64,000 bases of DNA from Pseudomonadaceae bacterium (GTDB lineage Bacteria; Pseudomonadota; Gammaproteobacteria; Pseudomonadales; Azotimanducaceae). The stretch is from contig JANSWO010000004.1 of the NCBI GenBank assembly GCA_024743435.1, positions 62,001 through 126,000 on the forward strand. The letters run 5' to 3'. The translations under genes were made by a program, and so were the position numbers. Every line of letters starts with the position of its first letter. Position 1 is the first letter of the stretch. Positions 1-8,850 of this stretch are shown piece after piece. A model generated the notes under the pieces. It did no database searches and was not told the DNA's origin. It saw nothing but the letters and a program-made list of their open reading frames with translations.

Positions 1-1314
1 TGCGTTGGCCATGACCCTGGTGAGCGCCCCTTCAAGCTCCCGCACATTCGTTCGAATACGCTCTGCTATATAGAAGGCAACATCCGTATCCAGCGTGACG
101 CCATGACTTGCGGCCTTGTTGATCAAAATCGCGGCTCGGGTTTCCAGATCTGGCCGCTCGACCTCGGTGGTCAGCCCCCAGACAAAGCGCGACTTCAGGC
201 GCTCCTCCAAGCCCTCTATCTCGCGCGGATAGCGATCACAGGTGAGCACCATCTGCTTATCGCGCTCAATCAGCGCGTTGAAGACATGGAAGAATTCTTC
301 CTGGGAGCGAAGCTTGTTGGCGAAAAATTGAATGTCATCAATGAGCAGGGCATCAACCGATCGGAAGTAGGCCGTGAATTCGGCCATTGTGCCCGTGCGC
401 AGTGCTCTCACCATGTCCTGAACAAAACGCTGTGAATGCAGGTACACGATCTTCGCTTCGGGGTTACGAGCACGCAGTGCATTGCCTACTGCATGCATCA
501 GGTGCGTCTTGCCAAGGCCCACGCCGCCATAGAGCAGCAACGGGTTGTAACCGCGGCCGGCACTTTCCGCGACTCGAAAGGCAGCGGCCCGGGCCATCTC
601 ATTTGATTTGCCTTCAACGAATGAGTCGAACGTGAAATCCGGGTTGAGCTTTGCTGAGCGGTCTTGGTCTGCACGCTCATCACGCCCATGTCGCAGCGGC
701 CGGGCGGGAGATTGTGCGGGCGCGTTGTCAGGGCTCGCCTGATCGCCGCCCACCTCGACGAGAGCTACGCACGCAAGCGATCGACCTAATATCCGGTCGA
801 TCGTTCGTTGCACTAACTCAAGGCCGCCGCCAGCAAACCAATCCAGTACGTAACGGTTGGGGACTAGAAGAAGCAGGTTGTCGCCATCTGGTACTGGCTG
901 ACCAGACTGAAGATAGGTGGTGAGATCAGCACTACCCAACTCTTCGGCGAGCGTGCCGACGACTTGCTGCCAAAGCAGTTCAATGCACGCCGCATCACTC
1001 AAGTCGAGTGAATCGCCATACTCGTTCGCTGGCGCGGTATTCATCGCATGGCGGCGAACCGCTGAAATACCGGCCGCTGCATCTGCACTGGTGTCGCTGA
1101 TAGAACCAGAGCGCTGTTCCTGGCTTGGTTCTCGATTGAGCTGATGGCGCAACGCACCCGTCTCCGAAAGTGGCTGGGTGGACGCACCTGGATTATCCGT
1201 GCGCAAGGGCGGGCGGGCGGTTGAGCCGCCAGCGCCGTGTCCCGCCAGCTCTTTGCTTGAGCTGTCGTTGTCATCATGCTCGCGCCGTCGCCAACGCTTG
1301 TTCTTAGAATCCAC
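1..1314 (-). CDS. dnaA: Chromosomal replication initiator DnaA (3' end outside window)
   Basis: DnaA is the AAA+ initiator that binds DnaA boxes, melts oriC and loads DnaB. Reading the minus strand gives domain I (ELLWQQVVGTLAEEL), a variable linker, then the AAA+ module with Walker A GGVGLGKTH, Walker B LLIDDIQF and sensor/arginine-finger region up to VRELEGALTRVMANA. The DNA-binding domain IV lies beyond base 1. Two starts are possible. GTG at 1314 is preceded by a strong purine-rich ribosome site (1321-1329, six bases spacing) and adds 90 residues before domain I. ATG at 1044 fits the usual family length but has no visible ribosome site. The extension is hydrophilic and rich in Ser, Asp and Arg. 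The long start is chosen on the ribosome site. The gene is divergent from rpmH across oriC, as in Pseudomonas. Confidence 0.93.
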   Translation of the reverse strand, partial: MDSKNKRWRRREHDDNDSSSKELAGHGAGGSTARPPLRTDNPGASTQPLSETGALRHQLNREPSQEQRSGSISDTSADAAAGISAVRRHAMNTAPANEYGDSLDLSDAACIELLWQQVVGTLAEELGSADLTTYLQSGQPVPDGDNLLLLVPNRYVLDWFAGGGLELVQRTIDRILGRSLACVALVEVGGDQASPDNAPAQSPARPLRHGRDERADQDRSAKLNPDFTFDSFVEGKSNEMARAAAFRVAESAGRGYNPLLLYGGVGLGKTHLMHAVGNALRARNPEAKIVYLHSQRFVQDMVRALRTGTMAEFTAYFRSVDALLIDDIQFFANKLRSQEEFFHVFNALIERDKQMVLTCDRYPREIEGLEERLKSRFVWGLTTEVERPDLETRAAILINKAASHGVTLDTDVAFYIAERIRTNVRELEGALTRVMANA

Positions 1315-1423
1315 CGAACGCCTTCCCCCGAGTCGGTGTGAATGATGTCTGGGCTACTTGATGGTTCGCTGACCAACTTGATCGACCGACCCTAGGGTCA
1401 GTGGCGATTGTCCCAATGTCCTT

Positions 1424-1446
1424 TTCGTATTCGTATTCGTATTCGT
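1424..1446. repeat. TTCGTA hexamer tandem repeat
   Basis: Nearly four perfect copies of TTCGTA stand in tandem about 110 bases upstream of the long dnaA start. This is a simple-sequence repeat in the dnaA leader or promoter region. No function is known. Confidence 0.7.
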
Positions 1447-1872
1447 CTCGTGTTGCCGGATGTTGTCCGGTCTTGCCCACTGGTTCGGCTTACGCCATCG
1501 GCTCGCGTTTTAGGTTCGCTTCAGAAGCCTCGCCGGTGCGGTTCTAACCAACCACGCTGGCTTTCTTATCGTGCTATCTGATTTGGAACTTCCTGATTCG
1601 GACCGTCGTACTCAGACCCTCGTGCTCACAGAGCACAAAGGCTGCAGGTTGCTTTGAGTATCTCTACTTTGAACAACTCATTTTTCCAGTTAGAGAGCAA
1701 CAACTAGTGCGTTTTGGCACTCTCTCAGCGGACGAGTATTCTAGAACCAGCCCGCGACCAAGTGCCATCGGAAAATCAAAAAAAGCCAGTGTTTTTACTG
1801 ATTATCCAACAGATCAGTGGCTTACGATCAAAATGCCATTACGCCGCGCAACGCAATCGGTTGTGAGTAACC

Positions 1873-2049
1873 TGTGGACGAATGTGTGTGTTTCCTGGGA
1901 GTGGTGTGTAGAGAAAGTTGGCTTGGGTATAACCTCACTGATTACTCGCAGGCCATACCGCGGATGTCCCACGCAAATCCACAGCGTTATCCACCCGCAA
2001 AAAGCACGCTCAGACGTTGTCGCACAACGCTCGGCGTCAGTTACTCACA
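1873..2049. promoter_or_regulatory. Cluster of DnaA-box-like sites
   Basis: Against the consensus TTATCCACA, four 9-mers match at 7 or 8 positions. They are TGTGGACGA (1873-1881, reverse orientation, 7/9), AAATCCACA (1975-1983, 7/9), TTATCCACC (1987-1995, 8/9) and TTACTCACA (2041-2049, 7/9). The last three share orientation and point toward the AT-rich segment. No perfect consensus box was seen, so the individual sites are tentative. The clustering beside dnaA is what supports them. Confidence 0.55.
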
Positions 2050-2067
2050 GATACCCAGGCGCCCAAT

Positions 2068-2120
2068 AAGTAACAACAACAATCTCTTTTAAATATCTAA
2101 AGTAATACTACTACTATCTA
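2068..2120. promoter_or_regulatory. AT-rich unwinding element with DnaA-trio-like repeat
   Basis: This is the most AT-rich run in the origin. It ends in CTACTACTATCTA (2108-2120), which on the other strand reads as successive TAG triplets. That is the form of the DnaA-trio described in bacterial origin unwinding regions, where DnaA filaments engage single-stranded DNA. It lies 3' of the DnaA-box-like cluster, the order described in Bacillus subtilis. The assignment rests on pattern only. Confidence 0.5.
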
Positions 2121-2468
2121 TGTGAACGAGGACCGTTCGTCAGTCGTAGCCGCAGGCGCTTCTTTCAGCCGCAGGCGCTGCAGGCGACAGATTAGCCGAT
2201 AGTGTCATATCAGGTCTCAGGTCCATGAACGGGGCTGCCTCATCTGAGATTGAGCGCGGCTAACTCACAGAGAACACAGATAGCTCACATAGGGCAGATA
2301 GTCGTGACAGCGATTGACTCAATGGGCGCACGTCCATAGAATCGCGCCCCCTCGTGAGCCTCGATGGATCTGGCATCGCACCGGTTGCGCTCGATCACGC
2401 TGTCGGGGGATCGGTATTTTGACGGGCCTGCACTTACACAACTGGCCACTGCCTCTAACGGAGCGGAC

Positions 2469-2603
2469 ATGAAACGCACATATCAACCCAGCAATCTCAA
2501 GCGTAAGCGCACCCACGGTTTTCGCGCTCGGATGGCAACCAAGGGTGGCCGTGCGGTACTGAACGCGCGCCGCGCGAAAGGCCGGAAGCGCCTCTCGGTA
2601 TAG
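2469..2603 (+). CDS. rpmH: 50S ribosomal protein L34
   Basis: The 44-residue basic protein has the L34 signature [18 protein letters not shown] and ends in KGRKRLSV. L34 is a late-assembling protein of the large ribosomal subunit that packs among 23S rRNA helices. The open frame extends upstream, but the ATG at 2469 fits the invariant N-terminus and follows a GGAG-type ribosome site. It is the first gene of the rpmH-rnpA-yidD-yidC order found at most gammaproteobacterial origins, and is divergent from dnaA. Confidence 0.97.
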   Translation: MKRTYQPSNLKRKRTHGFRARMATKGGRAVLNARRAKGRKRLSV

Positions 2604-2787
2604 CTACCCAGCCGCTTCAGTGCTCGCTCGCCCTGGAGCGGGCTAAAAGCGCAGTTTGTGCTGGAGCGGCGGACGATCCCCGCCATGGCGCAGTCCGTTG
2701 CAAACGCAGCACTCGCCTCCTCCCGTCCGCCTCTTACCTCCTGCTCCGTCGCACCGCGATAACACCTTCAACACCCGGCCCAATGTC

Positions 2788-3177
2788 GTGACTGTCTCTC
2801 CGACATGCTATCCAAGTTCGCTTCGGCTTCTACACAAGCGCGATTTCGACCGGGTATTTCGTGCGCGCGCCCGACGCCGGGTTAAGGGTCGTTACCTGAC
2901 CGTGTTCGTCCTGCCGACGCAGGGCCCGGAGCCTCGACTTGGTTTGGTGGTGGCGAAGAAGCGCGCCCGCCGGGCGGTTGACCGAAACCTGGTGAAGCGG
3001 CTTTGCCGTGAGCGCTTCCGCCAGCAACGCACGCAATTACCCCCGATGGATATCGTGATCCAATTAGCGCAGTTCGCACCGAGGCAGGCGCTCGCGGATG
3101 ATTTGGCGCAACTCTTCGACAAGCTGGCGACGACCGGTGGAGATCCGTCGGCGCGTCCACAGGACAGTCGATCATGA
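2788..3177 (+). CDS. rnpA: Ribonuclease P protein component
   Basis: RnpA is the small basic protein that assists the RNase P ribozyme in trimming the 5' ends of tRNA precursors. The sequence shows the N-terminal helix and strand LLHKRDFDRVF and the RNR-type signature as KKRARRAVDRNLVKRLCRERF, here D-R-N rather than the commoner R-R-N. The frame is open from 2656, but residues before the GTG at 2788 are proline-rich and unlike the family. The GTG start gives 129 residues, close to the usual 115-135, although no strong ribosome site was seen. The stop codon overlaps the yidD start by four bases, which indicates translational coupling. Confidence 0.9.
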   Translation: MTVSPTCYPSSLRLLHKRDFDRVFRARARRRVKGRYLTVFVLPTQGPEPRLGLVVAKKRARRAVDRNLVKRLCRERFRQQRTQLPPMDIVIQLAQFAPRQALADDLAQLFDKLATTGGDPSARPQDSRS

Positions 3178-3533
3178 GCCGGGTCAGCCAGCTCAGGCTT
3201 TGGCCGCGACGGATTCTGATGGCGCTTGTCCGAGGTTATCAGTTGACGTTGAGTGTTCTTATTGGCCGCCAGTGTCGTTTTTATCCCACTTGTTCACACT
3301 ATTCTATGACCGCACTGGAGCGGTTCGGCGCTCGGCGCGGCTTGCTGTTGACACTCAAACGGCTCGTTCGCTGCCATCCGTGGAACCCGGGCGGCGTTGA
3401 CGAAGTTCCTGAAGTCGATCTCCATGGGCATCCGGTGACACAAGCCCCCAGTCGTGCTGACAACCACGTACAATGCGCGGCGGCCGAAAGCCGCTTGCCG
3501 GGCTCCGCGACAACGAAACCAGACCCAGACTAA
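3174..3533 (+). CDS. yidD: Membrane protein insertion efficiency factor YidD
   Basis: YidD is a small membrane-associated protein encoded between rnpA and yidC. It is thought to help Sec/YidC-dependent insertion of inner-membrane proteins. The family core is clear: YQLTLSVLIGRQCRFYPTCS, then a cysteine near HPWNPGG. The N-terminal amphipathic basic region is present. The C-terminal tail after VDEVPE is a poorly conserved hydrophilic extension that makes the protein 119 residues, longer than many homologues. The ATG overlaps the rnpA stop (ATGA). Confidence 0.93.
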   Translation: MSRVSQLRLWPRRILMALVRGYQLTLSVLIGRQCRFYPTCSHYSMTALERFGARRGLLLTLKRLVRCHPWNPGGVDEVPEVDLHGHPVTQAPSRADNHVQCAAAESRLPGSATTKPDPD

Positions 3534-3556
3534 AAAATTAAGGCCTGACTAACACC

Positions 3557-5299
3557 ATGCTCCCTGCTGAAGTACAACGCATTATTCTGCTGGTAGGCCT
3601 GCTTGCTACCGCATATCTCATGATCCTCGCCTGGAACGAAGACTTCGGCGCGTCCACTCAAACGGTCGTGCGCACCGATGCGCCGACGTCCCAGGTGACG
3701 CCAGGCGCTGACCTGCCAGCGGTAGAGATGGCCCAGCCGCAAAACGACGCCGTAGGTGATTTGCCGGATGAGTCGTTGTTCAGTGATGCGCCGGCCCAGG
3801 CGTCAGCGGCGACGACGAGCGACGCGGATGCTGGCCGCCTGATTAAGGTTTCCTCGTCCACATTGGTGCTTTGGATCGATCAGCTCGGCGGCGATATTGT
3901 TCGTGCATGGCTGCCCGAACACCCGGTCACCATTGATCAACCCGACACCCCGATGCAGATTCTCGAGCGCGCGCCCGGCAAGCTCTATATCGCCCAAAGC
4001 GGTCTTGGTGGGCCGGACGGAACAGACAAAGGCGGCAACCGGCCGAACTATCGGCTACCAGCCCATATCGCCGCTCAGCTTGACGGTAATACGTTAAACC
4101 TGCCGTCGGACGCTGCCTTTGTCTTGCCGTTTGTCGCTGAGGTTGACGGCGTAGTCGTGGAAAAACGCTTCACGTTTACCCCTGGCAGCTACCTGGTGGA
4201 GGTTGAGCATCGTGTGGAGAACCGCCGCAGCGCGCCGTTCACTGCCGGCCTGTTCGCGCAGCTCAAGCGTGACAATCACGAGCCGGATGGCACAACGAGT
4301 TTTACCCTTGGTCCACAGCCCTACCTTGGCGCGGCGGTCACAACGGACGCGGAGCGTTATCAGAAGGTTGAATTTGATGATCTCGCGGATGGAGAAAGCT
4401 TCAGTGACTCGGTTGATGGCGGCTGGGTCGCTATTCTCCAGCACTATTTCATCAGCGCCTGGGTGGCGCAGCCGGATGTGCGCCACAAGCTGTTCGGCTA
4501 CGAGCGCGGCGGGGTGCACTTTATTGGCTACACCGCGCCGTACAAGACCATCGCGCCCGGCCAGGTAGGCTCTTACACCGCAAGCTTTTATGTAGGCCCG
4601 AAAGATCAGAAGGTGCTCGAGCAGATAGCGCCGAACCTGAACCTGACCGTCGACTACGGCTTCCTGTGGTGGTTAGCGGTACCGCTGTTCAACCTGCTGG
4701 ATTGGCTGCATGACAACATCGCGCCGAACTGGGGCGTGGCGATCATGTTGCTGACGCTGCTCGTTAAGATTGTGCTCTATCCGCTGTTCAATACGAGCTT
4801 TCGCTCGATGGCCAACATGCGTCGTGTGGCACCGGATATGAAGCGATTGCAGGAGCGTTATGCCGATGATCGGCAGAAGCTGTCCCAGGAGATGATGGCG
4901 CTGTACAAGCGGGAGAAGGTCAATCCGCTCGGTGGCTGCTTGCCGATGCTGCTTCCCATGCCGATATTCCTGGCACTGTACTGGGTTCTCTTTGAGAGCG
5001 TGGAGCTGCGACAGGCGCCGTTCTTCCTGTGGATCAACGATCTGTCCGTGCTCGACCCCTACTTTGTGTTGCCACTGCTCATGGGTGCGTCCATGTACAT
5101 CCAGCAGCTGCTGTCCCCGGCGATGGGCGACCCCATGCAGGTGCGGATGATGCGGCTGATGCCAGTGTTCTTTACGGTTTTGTTCCTGTTTTTCCCCGCT
5201 GGCCTCGTATTGTATTGGTTGGTGAACAATGTGCTGTCGCTGGCTCAGCAGTACTGGGTGAATCGTCAATACGATGCCGCCGCTGCCAGCAAGGCCTGA
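3557..5299 (+). CDS. yidC: Membrane protein insertase YidC
   Basis: YidC inserts and folds inner-membrane proteins, alone or with SecYEG. Its substrates include the Fo ATP synthase c subunit encoded further downstream here. The 580 residues show an N-terminal transmembrane anchor (IILLVGLLATAYLMILAW) and a long periplasmic domain (roughly 40-340). The conserved insertase core follows, with NWGVAIMLLTLLVKIVLYPL, the cytoplasmic hairpin, PLGGCLPMLLPMPIFLALYW and the last helices VLYWLVNNVLSLAQQ. This is the standard gram-negative architecture and length. It lies 23 bases after yidD and 12 bases before mnmE, so the block is probably one transcript. Confidence 0.97.
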   Translation: MLPAEVQRIILLVGLLATAYLMILAWNEDFGASTQTVVRTDAPTSQVTPGADLPAVEMAQPQNDAVGDLPDESLFSDAPAQASAATTSDADAGRLIKVSSSTLVLWIDQLGGDIVRAWLPEHPVTIDQPDTPMQILERAPGKLYIAQSGLGGPDGTDKGGNRPNYRLPAHIAAQLDGNTLNLPSDAAFVLPFVAEVDGVVVEKRFTFTPGSYLVEVEHRVENRRSAPFTAGLFAQLKRDNHEPDGTTSFTLGPQPYLGAAVTTDAERYQKVEFDDLADGESFSDSVDGGWVAILQHYFISAWVAQPDVRHKLFGYERGGVHFIGYTAPYKTIAPGQVGSYTASFYVGPKDQKVLEQIAPNLNLTVDYGFLWWLAVPLFNLLDWLHDNIAPNWGVAIMLLTLLVKIVLYPLFNTSFRSMANMRRVAPDMKRLQERYADDRQKLSQEMMALYKREKVNPLGGCLPMLLPMPIFLALYWVLFESVELRQAPFFLWINDLSVLDPYFVLPLLMGASMYIQQLLSPAMGDPMQVRMMRLMPVFFTVLFLFFPAGLVLYWLVNNVLSLAQQYWVNRQYDAAAASKA

Positions 5300-5311
5300 T
5301 GCGAGTCCGCT

Positions 5312-6721
5312 GTGTCTGAATCAGCGGAGGAGCGGTCTGAAGAGCAAACAAGCGCTGCGTTAGTCGATGCAGACACGATTGCTGCAATCGCAACCGCGCC
5401 GGGTTTAGCGGGCGTGGGCGTCATTCGGATCTCCGGCGCCGAGGCTTCACGGATCGGTCGAGCGCTGTTAGGCGGGCTGCCAAGCCCCAGGCAGGCGAGC
5501 CTGCGTCAGCTGAGTGATCCATTGGCATCCGATCCCGATCAAGCCCTGATCGATGAGGGGATCGCCCTGTGGTTTCCGGCTCCGAATTCGTTTACCGGTG
5601 AGGATGTGCTTGAGTGGCAGGGCCATGGTGGCCCGGTCGTGTTGCAACTCGTGCTCGATGCAATCAGGGGCCAGGGTGCGCGGCTGGCAAGGCCAGGCGA
5701 GTTTAGCGAACGGGCGTTTCTCAACGGCAAGATGGATCTGGCGCAGGCGGAAGCAGTTGCCGACCTGATTGCCTCGGCGTCAGCGAGCGCTGCCCGCGGC
5801 GCTGTGCGGGCATTGCGCGGCGAGTTTTCCGATCAGGTGCACGCCCTGGTTGCTGACCTTACGGGGCTGCGCGTGTTGGTCGAAGCGACCGTCGACTTTC
5901 CCGATGAAGACATTGATGTCATTGAGTCGCACGATGTTGTCTCCCGAATTGCGCAGTTGATCGGTAACCATCGCACGCTGATCGCAAACTCTCGCCAGGG
6001 CCGGCTGCTTGCCGAAGGCGTGTCCGTCGTTCTTGTTGGGGCACCGAACGTTGGCAAGTCGAGCCTTCTCAATGCGCTGCTGGGCAGCGATCGAGCGATC
6101 GTCACCGACATTCCCGGCACCACGCGCGATCTCATTGAGGCCGATCTTGTGCTCGATGGCATGCCCGTGCGGTTGGTCGACACCGCCGGTTTGCGCGACA
6201 GCGAAGACCCCGTGGAAGCTGCGGGAATCGCGCGCACGCAGGCCAGGCGCGCTCAGGCCGACCTCGAGATACTCGTGCGCTCAGCGGAGCAAGCGACAGA
6301 ACTAGAGCCAGCGCTAGGAGATCCAGCGCAAGCTGCGGATATCGCTCGTGCGCCGCTGAGTCTTACCGTCGTCAACAAGAGTGATCTCGTGGACCCGAAA
6401 CAGGATCGAATAGCCGATGCTGTGTACGTCTCCGCGCTCACCGGTGACGGTTTAGAGGCGCTGCGCGGTGAAATCGCCAAAGCCGTTGGCCGGGAGCCGG
6501 GCGACGGTCAGTTCACAGCGCGCCAGCGCCACCTTGATGCGCTGGATCATTCAGTCGCCGCGCTTGAAACCGCGCTTGAGAACATCGATGCCCAAGCTGG
6601 CATCGAGCTTGTCGCAGAAGAGCTGCGCCTTGCCCAGGACTCCCTAGGCAGCATTACCGGCCAATTCACCGCTGATGATCTGCTGGGTGAGATTTTCGGG
6701 AGTTTTTGTATCGGTAAATGA
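5312..6721 (+). CDS. mnmE: tRNA modification GTPase MnmE
   Basis: MnmE and MnmG together add the (carboxymethyl)aminomethyl group at C5 of wobble uridine 34 in certain tRNAs. The protein has the N-terminal formyl-THF-binding domain ([20 protein letters not shown]) and a helical domain. The inserted G domain carries G1 [10 protein letters not shown]2/G3 IPGTTRD and DTAGLRD, and G4 NKSD. The C-terminus ends in the catalytic motif CIGK, with the cysteine in place. Translation starts at GTG. Its stop codon lies inside a perfect inverted repeat (6718-6756). Length 469 is normal, and mnmG follows after about 250 bases. Confidence 0.97.
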   Translation: MSESAEERSEEQTSAALVDADTIAAIATAPGLAGVGVIRISGAEASRIGRALLGGLPSPRQASLRQLSDPLASDPDQALIDEGIALWFPAPNSFTGEDVLEWQGHGGPVVLQLVLDAIRGQGARLARPGEFSERAFLNGKMDLAQAEAVADLIASASASAARGAVRALRGEFSDQVHALVADLTGLRVLVEATVDFPDEDIDVIESHDVVSRIAQLIGNHRTLIANSRQGRLLAEGVSVVLVGAPNVGKSSLLNALLGSDRAIVTDIPGTTRDLIEADLVLDGMPVRLVDTAGLRDSEDPVEAAGIARTQARRAQADLEILVRSAEQATELEPALGDPAQAADIARAPLSLTVVNKSDLVDPKQDRIADAVYVSALTGDGLEALRGEIAKAVGREPGDGQFTARQRHLDALDHSVAALETALENIDAQAGIELVAEELRLAQDSLGSITGQFTADDLLGEIFGSFCIGK

Positions 6722-6756
6722 CGATGCCTGTTGGCGCCGCCAACAGGCATCGTCAT
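6718..6756. terminator. Long perfect palindrome at the mnmE stop codon
   Basis: Two 19-base arms, perfectly complementary around a single central base, begin inside the mnmE stop region. An RNA from this site would form a very stable GC-rich hairpin. No T-run follows, so it is not a standard Rho-independent terminator. It may stop or stabilise the upstream message, or be bound by a protein. Confidence 0.6.
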
Positions 6757-6769
6757 CACGAGGAATTTC

Positions 6770-6790
6770 TCGGAGTGGATAACACTCCGA
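6770..6790. repeat. Short hairpin TCGGAGTG/CACTCCGA
   Basis: An 8-base inverted repeat with a 5-base loop follows the large palindrome within the mnmE-mnmG gap. No T-run follows. Its role is unknown; it could belong to a two-hairpin 3' end or to regulation of mnmG. Confidence 0.4.
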
Positions 6791-6967
6791 TAGCAACGTA
6801 GTGATTTCCGGAGGTTGGTATGGCCTTGATTATCGGCTCCGCTGGCCACCCCTACACTCGCGTGTATTTCGGCGACACCCAACCCCACCCAGCCCTCTCA
6901 CCGGCATAATGTATACTCCCGCGCCCGAATTTCCGGGGCCGCCCGCTCAACCCGCGTGGAGACCTGT

Positions 6968-8848
6968 ATGTCGTCCATCAAAGCCACACAAACGTTCGAT
7001 GTCATTGTCATTGGCGGCGGTCACGCTGGCTCTGAGGCGGCGCTCGCGTCTGCCCGAATGGGCGCCTCTACGCTGTTGCTGACCCAGAGCATCGAAACGA
7101 TAGGCGCAATGTCCTGCAACCCCGCGATCGGCGGCATTGGCAAATCACACCTTGTACGCGAGATCGATGCGCTCGGCGGCGCGATGGCGACGGTTACCGA
7201 CGAAGCGGGCATCCACTTCCGGCGCTTGAATGGCAGCAAAGGCCCCGCGGTGCGAGCCACCCGGGCCCAGGCGGACAGAACGCTCTATCGCCAGGCGATG
7301 CGGCGGGTGATCGAGCATCAGGACAACCTGCTGCTGTTCCAGCAATCGGCCACGGATCTCGTCCTAGAAGACGGGGTTGTGCGCGGTGTGATGACGCAGC
7401 TTGGCCTGCGATTCGATGCACCGGCGGTTGTGCTCACAACCGGCACTTTCCTGGGTGGCAAGATCCATATCGGGATGGACAACTACAGTGGTGGCCGCGC
7501 GGGTGATGCGCCGTCGAATGCACTCGCCGACCGGCTGCGCGCGCTGCCGTTTCGAGTGGACCGTCTAAAGACGGGAACACCGCCGCGAATCGATGCGCGA
7601 AGCGTGGACTTTGCGGGCCTGGATTCGCAGCCCGGCGATGATCCGCGGCCGGTTATGTCGTTCCTGGGAAGCCAGGACGATCATCCGAGCCAGGTGGTCT
7701 GCCATATCACCTACACGAACGCCCGCGCGCACGAGATCATCCGTGCAAACCTTGACCGCTCGCCTCTGTACAGCGGTGTCATCGAAGGCACGGGTCCTCG
7801 GTATTGCCCGAGCATTGAAGACAAGGTGGTTCGCTTTGCGCAGAAAGATGCGCACCAGATCTTCATTGAACCGGAAGGCCTCGACAGCACCGAGCTTTAC
7901 CCAAACGGTATCTCCACGTCGTTGCCGTTTGATGTGCAGATGCAGGTGGTACGCACCATTACTGGCTTTGAGAACGCCCACATTACACGCCCCGGCTATG
8001 CCATTGAGTACGACTATTTTGATCCGCGCGACCTGCAGCCTTCGCTCGAAACCAAGGCGGTTGCTGGACTGTTCTTTGCGGGCCAGATCAACGGCACCAC
8101 CGGCTACGAAGAAGCTGGCGCCCAGGGTTTGCTCGCGGGCGCCAATGCTGCGCTTAAGGTTGCAGGCAAGAGCGCCTGGTGTCCGCGCCGCGACGAGGCT
8201 TACATTGGTGTCATGGTGGATGATCTGATCAGCCATGGCACCACAGAGCCTTATCGGATGTTCACCTCGCGGGCGGAGTATCGGCTGCGCTTGCGGGAAG
8301 ACAACGCCGATGTTCGCCTGACGCAAATCGGTCGCGACCTCGGCTTGGTGGATGGACAGCGGTATGCTGCCTATCAGAGTAAGCGCGAAGCGGTCAGCAA
8401 CCTCGAGTCTCAACTCGCGAAACACCTGGTGCGAGCGGGAGGTGATGAGGCCAGCCGAATCCAGCAGGCAACCGGCGAGAAAGTGGAGCGCGAGTCGTTC
8501 GCTCTGGATCTCGTACGTCGCCCGAAAATCAAATTGGCAGACCTGCTCAAAGCGATCTCGATAGCAGCACCGCCGGATGCCATTGAGCAGCTGGAAATCG
8601 AAGCCAAGTATGCAGGCTACGTCGCGCGCCAGGAAAAAGAGATTGAGAGGATTCGCCGGCACGACGCCGTGGTACTGCCGGCGCACCTCGACTACACCTC
8701 GTTGGAAGGCCTGTCGAACGAGTTGCGGAGCAAGCTCACCGAGGCCCGGCCGCCCACGCTGGCTCGCGCGGCGAGCATTCCCGGCATGACGCCAGCGGCG
8801 TTGTCGGTGCTGCTTGTGCATGCGAAGAAGCTGCGCGAGACCGCCTAG
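6968..8848 (+). CDS. mnmG: tRNA uridine-5-carboxymethylaminomethyl modification enzyme MnmG
   Basis: MnmG is the FAD/NADH partner of MnmE in wobble-uridine modification. The N-terminus holds the dinucleotide motif [17 protein letters not shown]. Conserved family segments follow ([22 protein letters not shown], in part; [20 protein letters not shown]), then the C-terminal helical MnmE- and tRNA-binding region. The frame is open from a GTG at 6956. The ATG at 6968 has GGAG six bases upstream and gives 626 residues, the usual size. rsmG starts two bases after the stop. The roughly 250-base upstream gap may hold its own promoter (TATACT at 6911-6916, no clear -35). Confidence 0.97.
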   Translation: MSSIKATQTFDVIVIGGGHAGSEAALASARMGASTLLLTQSIETIGAMSCNPAIGGIGKSHLVREIDALGGAMATVTDEAGIHFRRLNGSKGPAVRATRAQADRTLYRQAMRRVIEHQDNLLLFQQSATDLVLEDGVVRGVMTQLGLRFDAPAVVLTTGTFLGGKIHIGMDNYSGGRAGDAPSNALADRLRALPFRVDRLKTGTPPRIDARSVDFAGLDSQPGDDPRPVMSFLGSQDDHPSQVVCHITYTNARAHEIIRANLDRSPLYSGVIEGTGPRYCPSIEDKVVRFAQKDAHQIFIEPEGLDSTELYPNGISTSLPFDVQMQVVRTITGFENAHITRPGYAIEYDYFDPRDLQPSLETKAVAGLFFAGQINGTTGYEEAGAQGLLAGANAALKVAGKSAWCPRRDEAYIGVMVDDLISHGTTEPYRMFTSRAEYRLRLREDNADVRLTQIGRDLGLVDGQRYAAYQSKREAVSNLESQLAKHLVRAGGDEASRIQQATGEKVERESFALDLVRRPKIKLADLLKAISIAAPPDAIEQLEIEAKYAGYVARQEKEIERIRRHDAVVLPAHLDYTSLEGLSNELRSKLTEARPPTLARAASIPGMTPAALSVLLVHAKKLRETA

Positions 8849-8850
8849 AC

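Larger units (their letters stand above)
1315..2468. other. Replication origin region (oriC) between dnaA and rpmH
   Basis: This 1.15 kb stretch between divergent dnaA and rpmH carries no convincing gene. It holds a cluster of DnaA-box-like 9-mers (1873-2049), an outlying weak box TTATCCAAC at 1802-1810, and an AT-rich segment ending in a repeated trinucleotide (2068-2120). It also has a hexamer microsatellite (1424-1446) and a 13-base direct repeat AGCCGCAGGCGCT at 2148-2160 and 2167-2179. The position beside dnaA and rpmH is the known oriC location in pseudomonads and relatives. Short open frames inside it (for example 1707-2069) have no recognisable product. The promoters of dnaA and rpmH must also lie here, but no confident -35/-10 pair was found. 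Confidence 0.75.

Noticed and set aside
1707-2069. 120-codon open frame inside oriC
   Set aside because: No recognisable protein features or ribosome site, and it overlaps the DnaA-box cluster.
4673-5269. 198-codon minus-strand frame within yidC
   Set aside because: It is His/Gln-rich, typical of the complement of membrane-protein codons, and has no domain.
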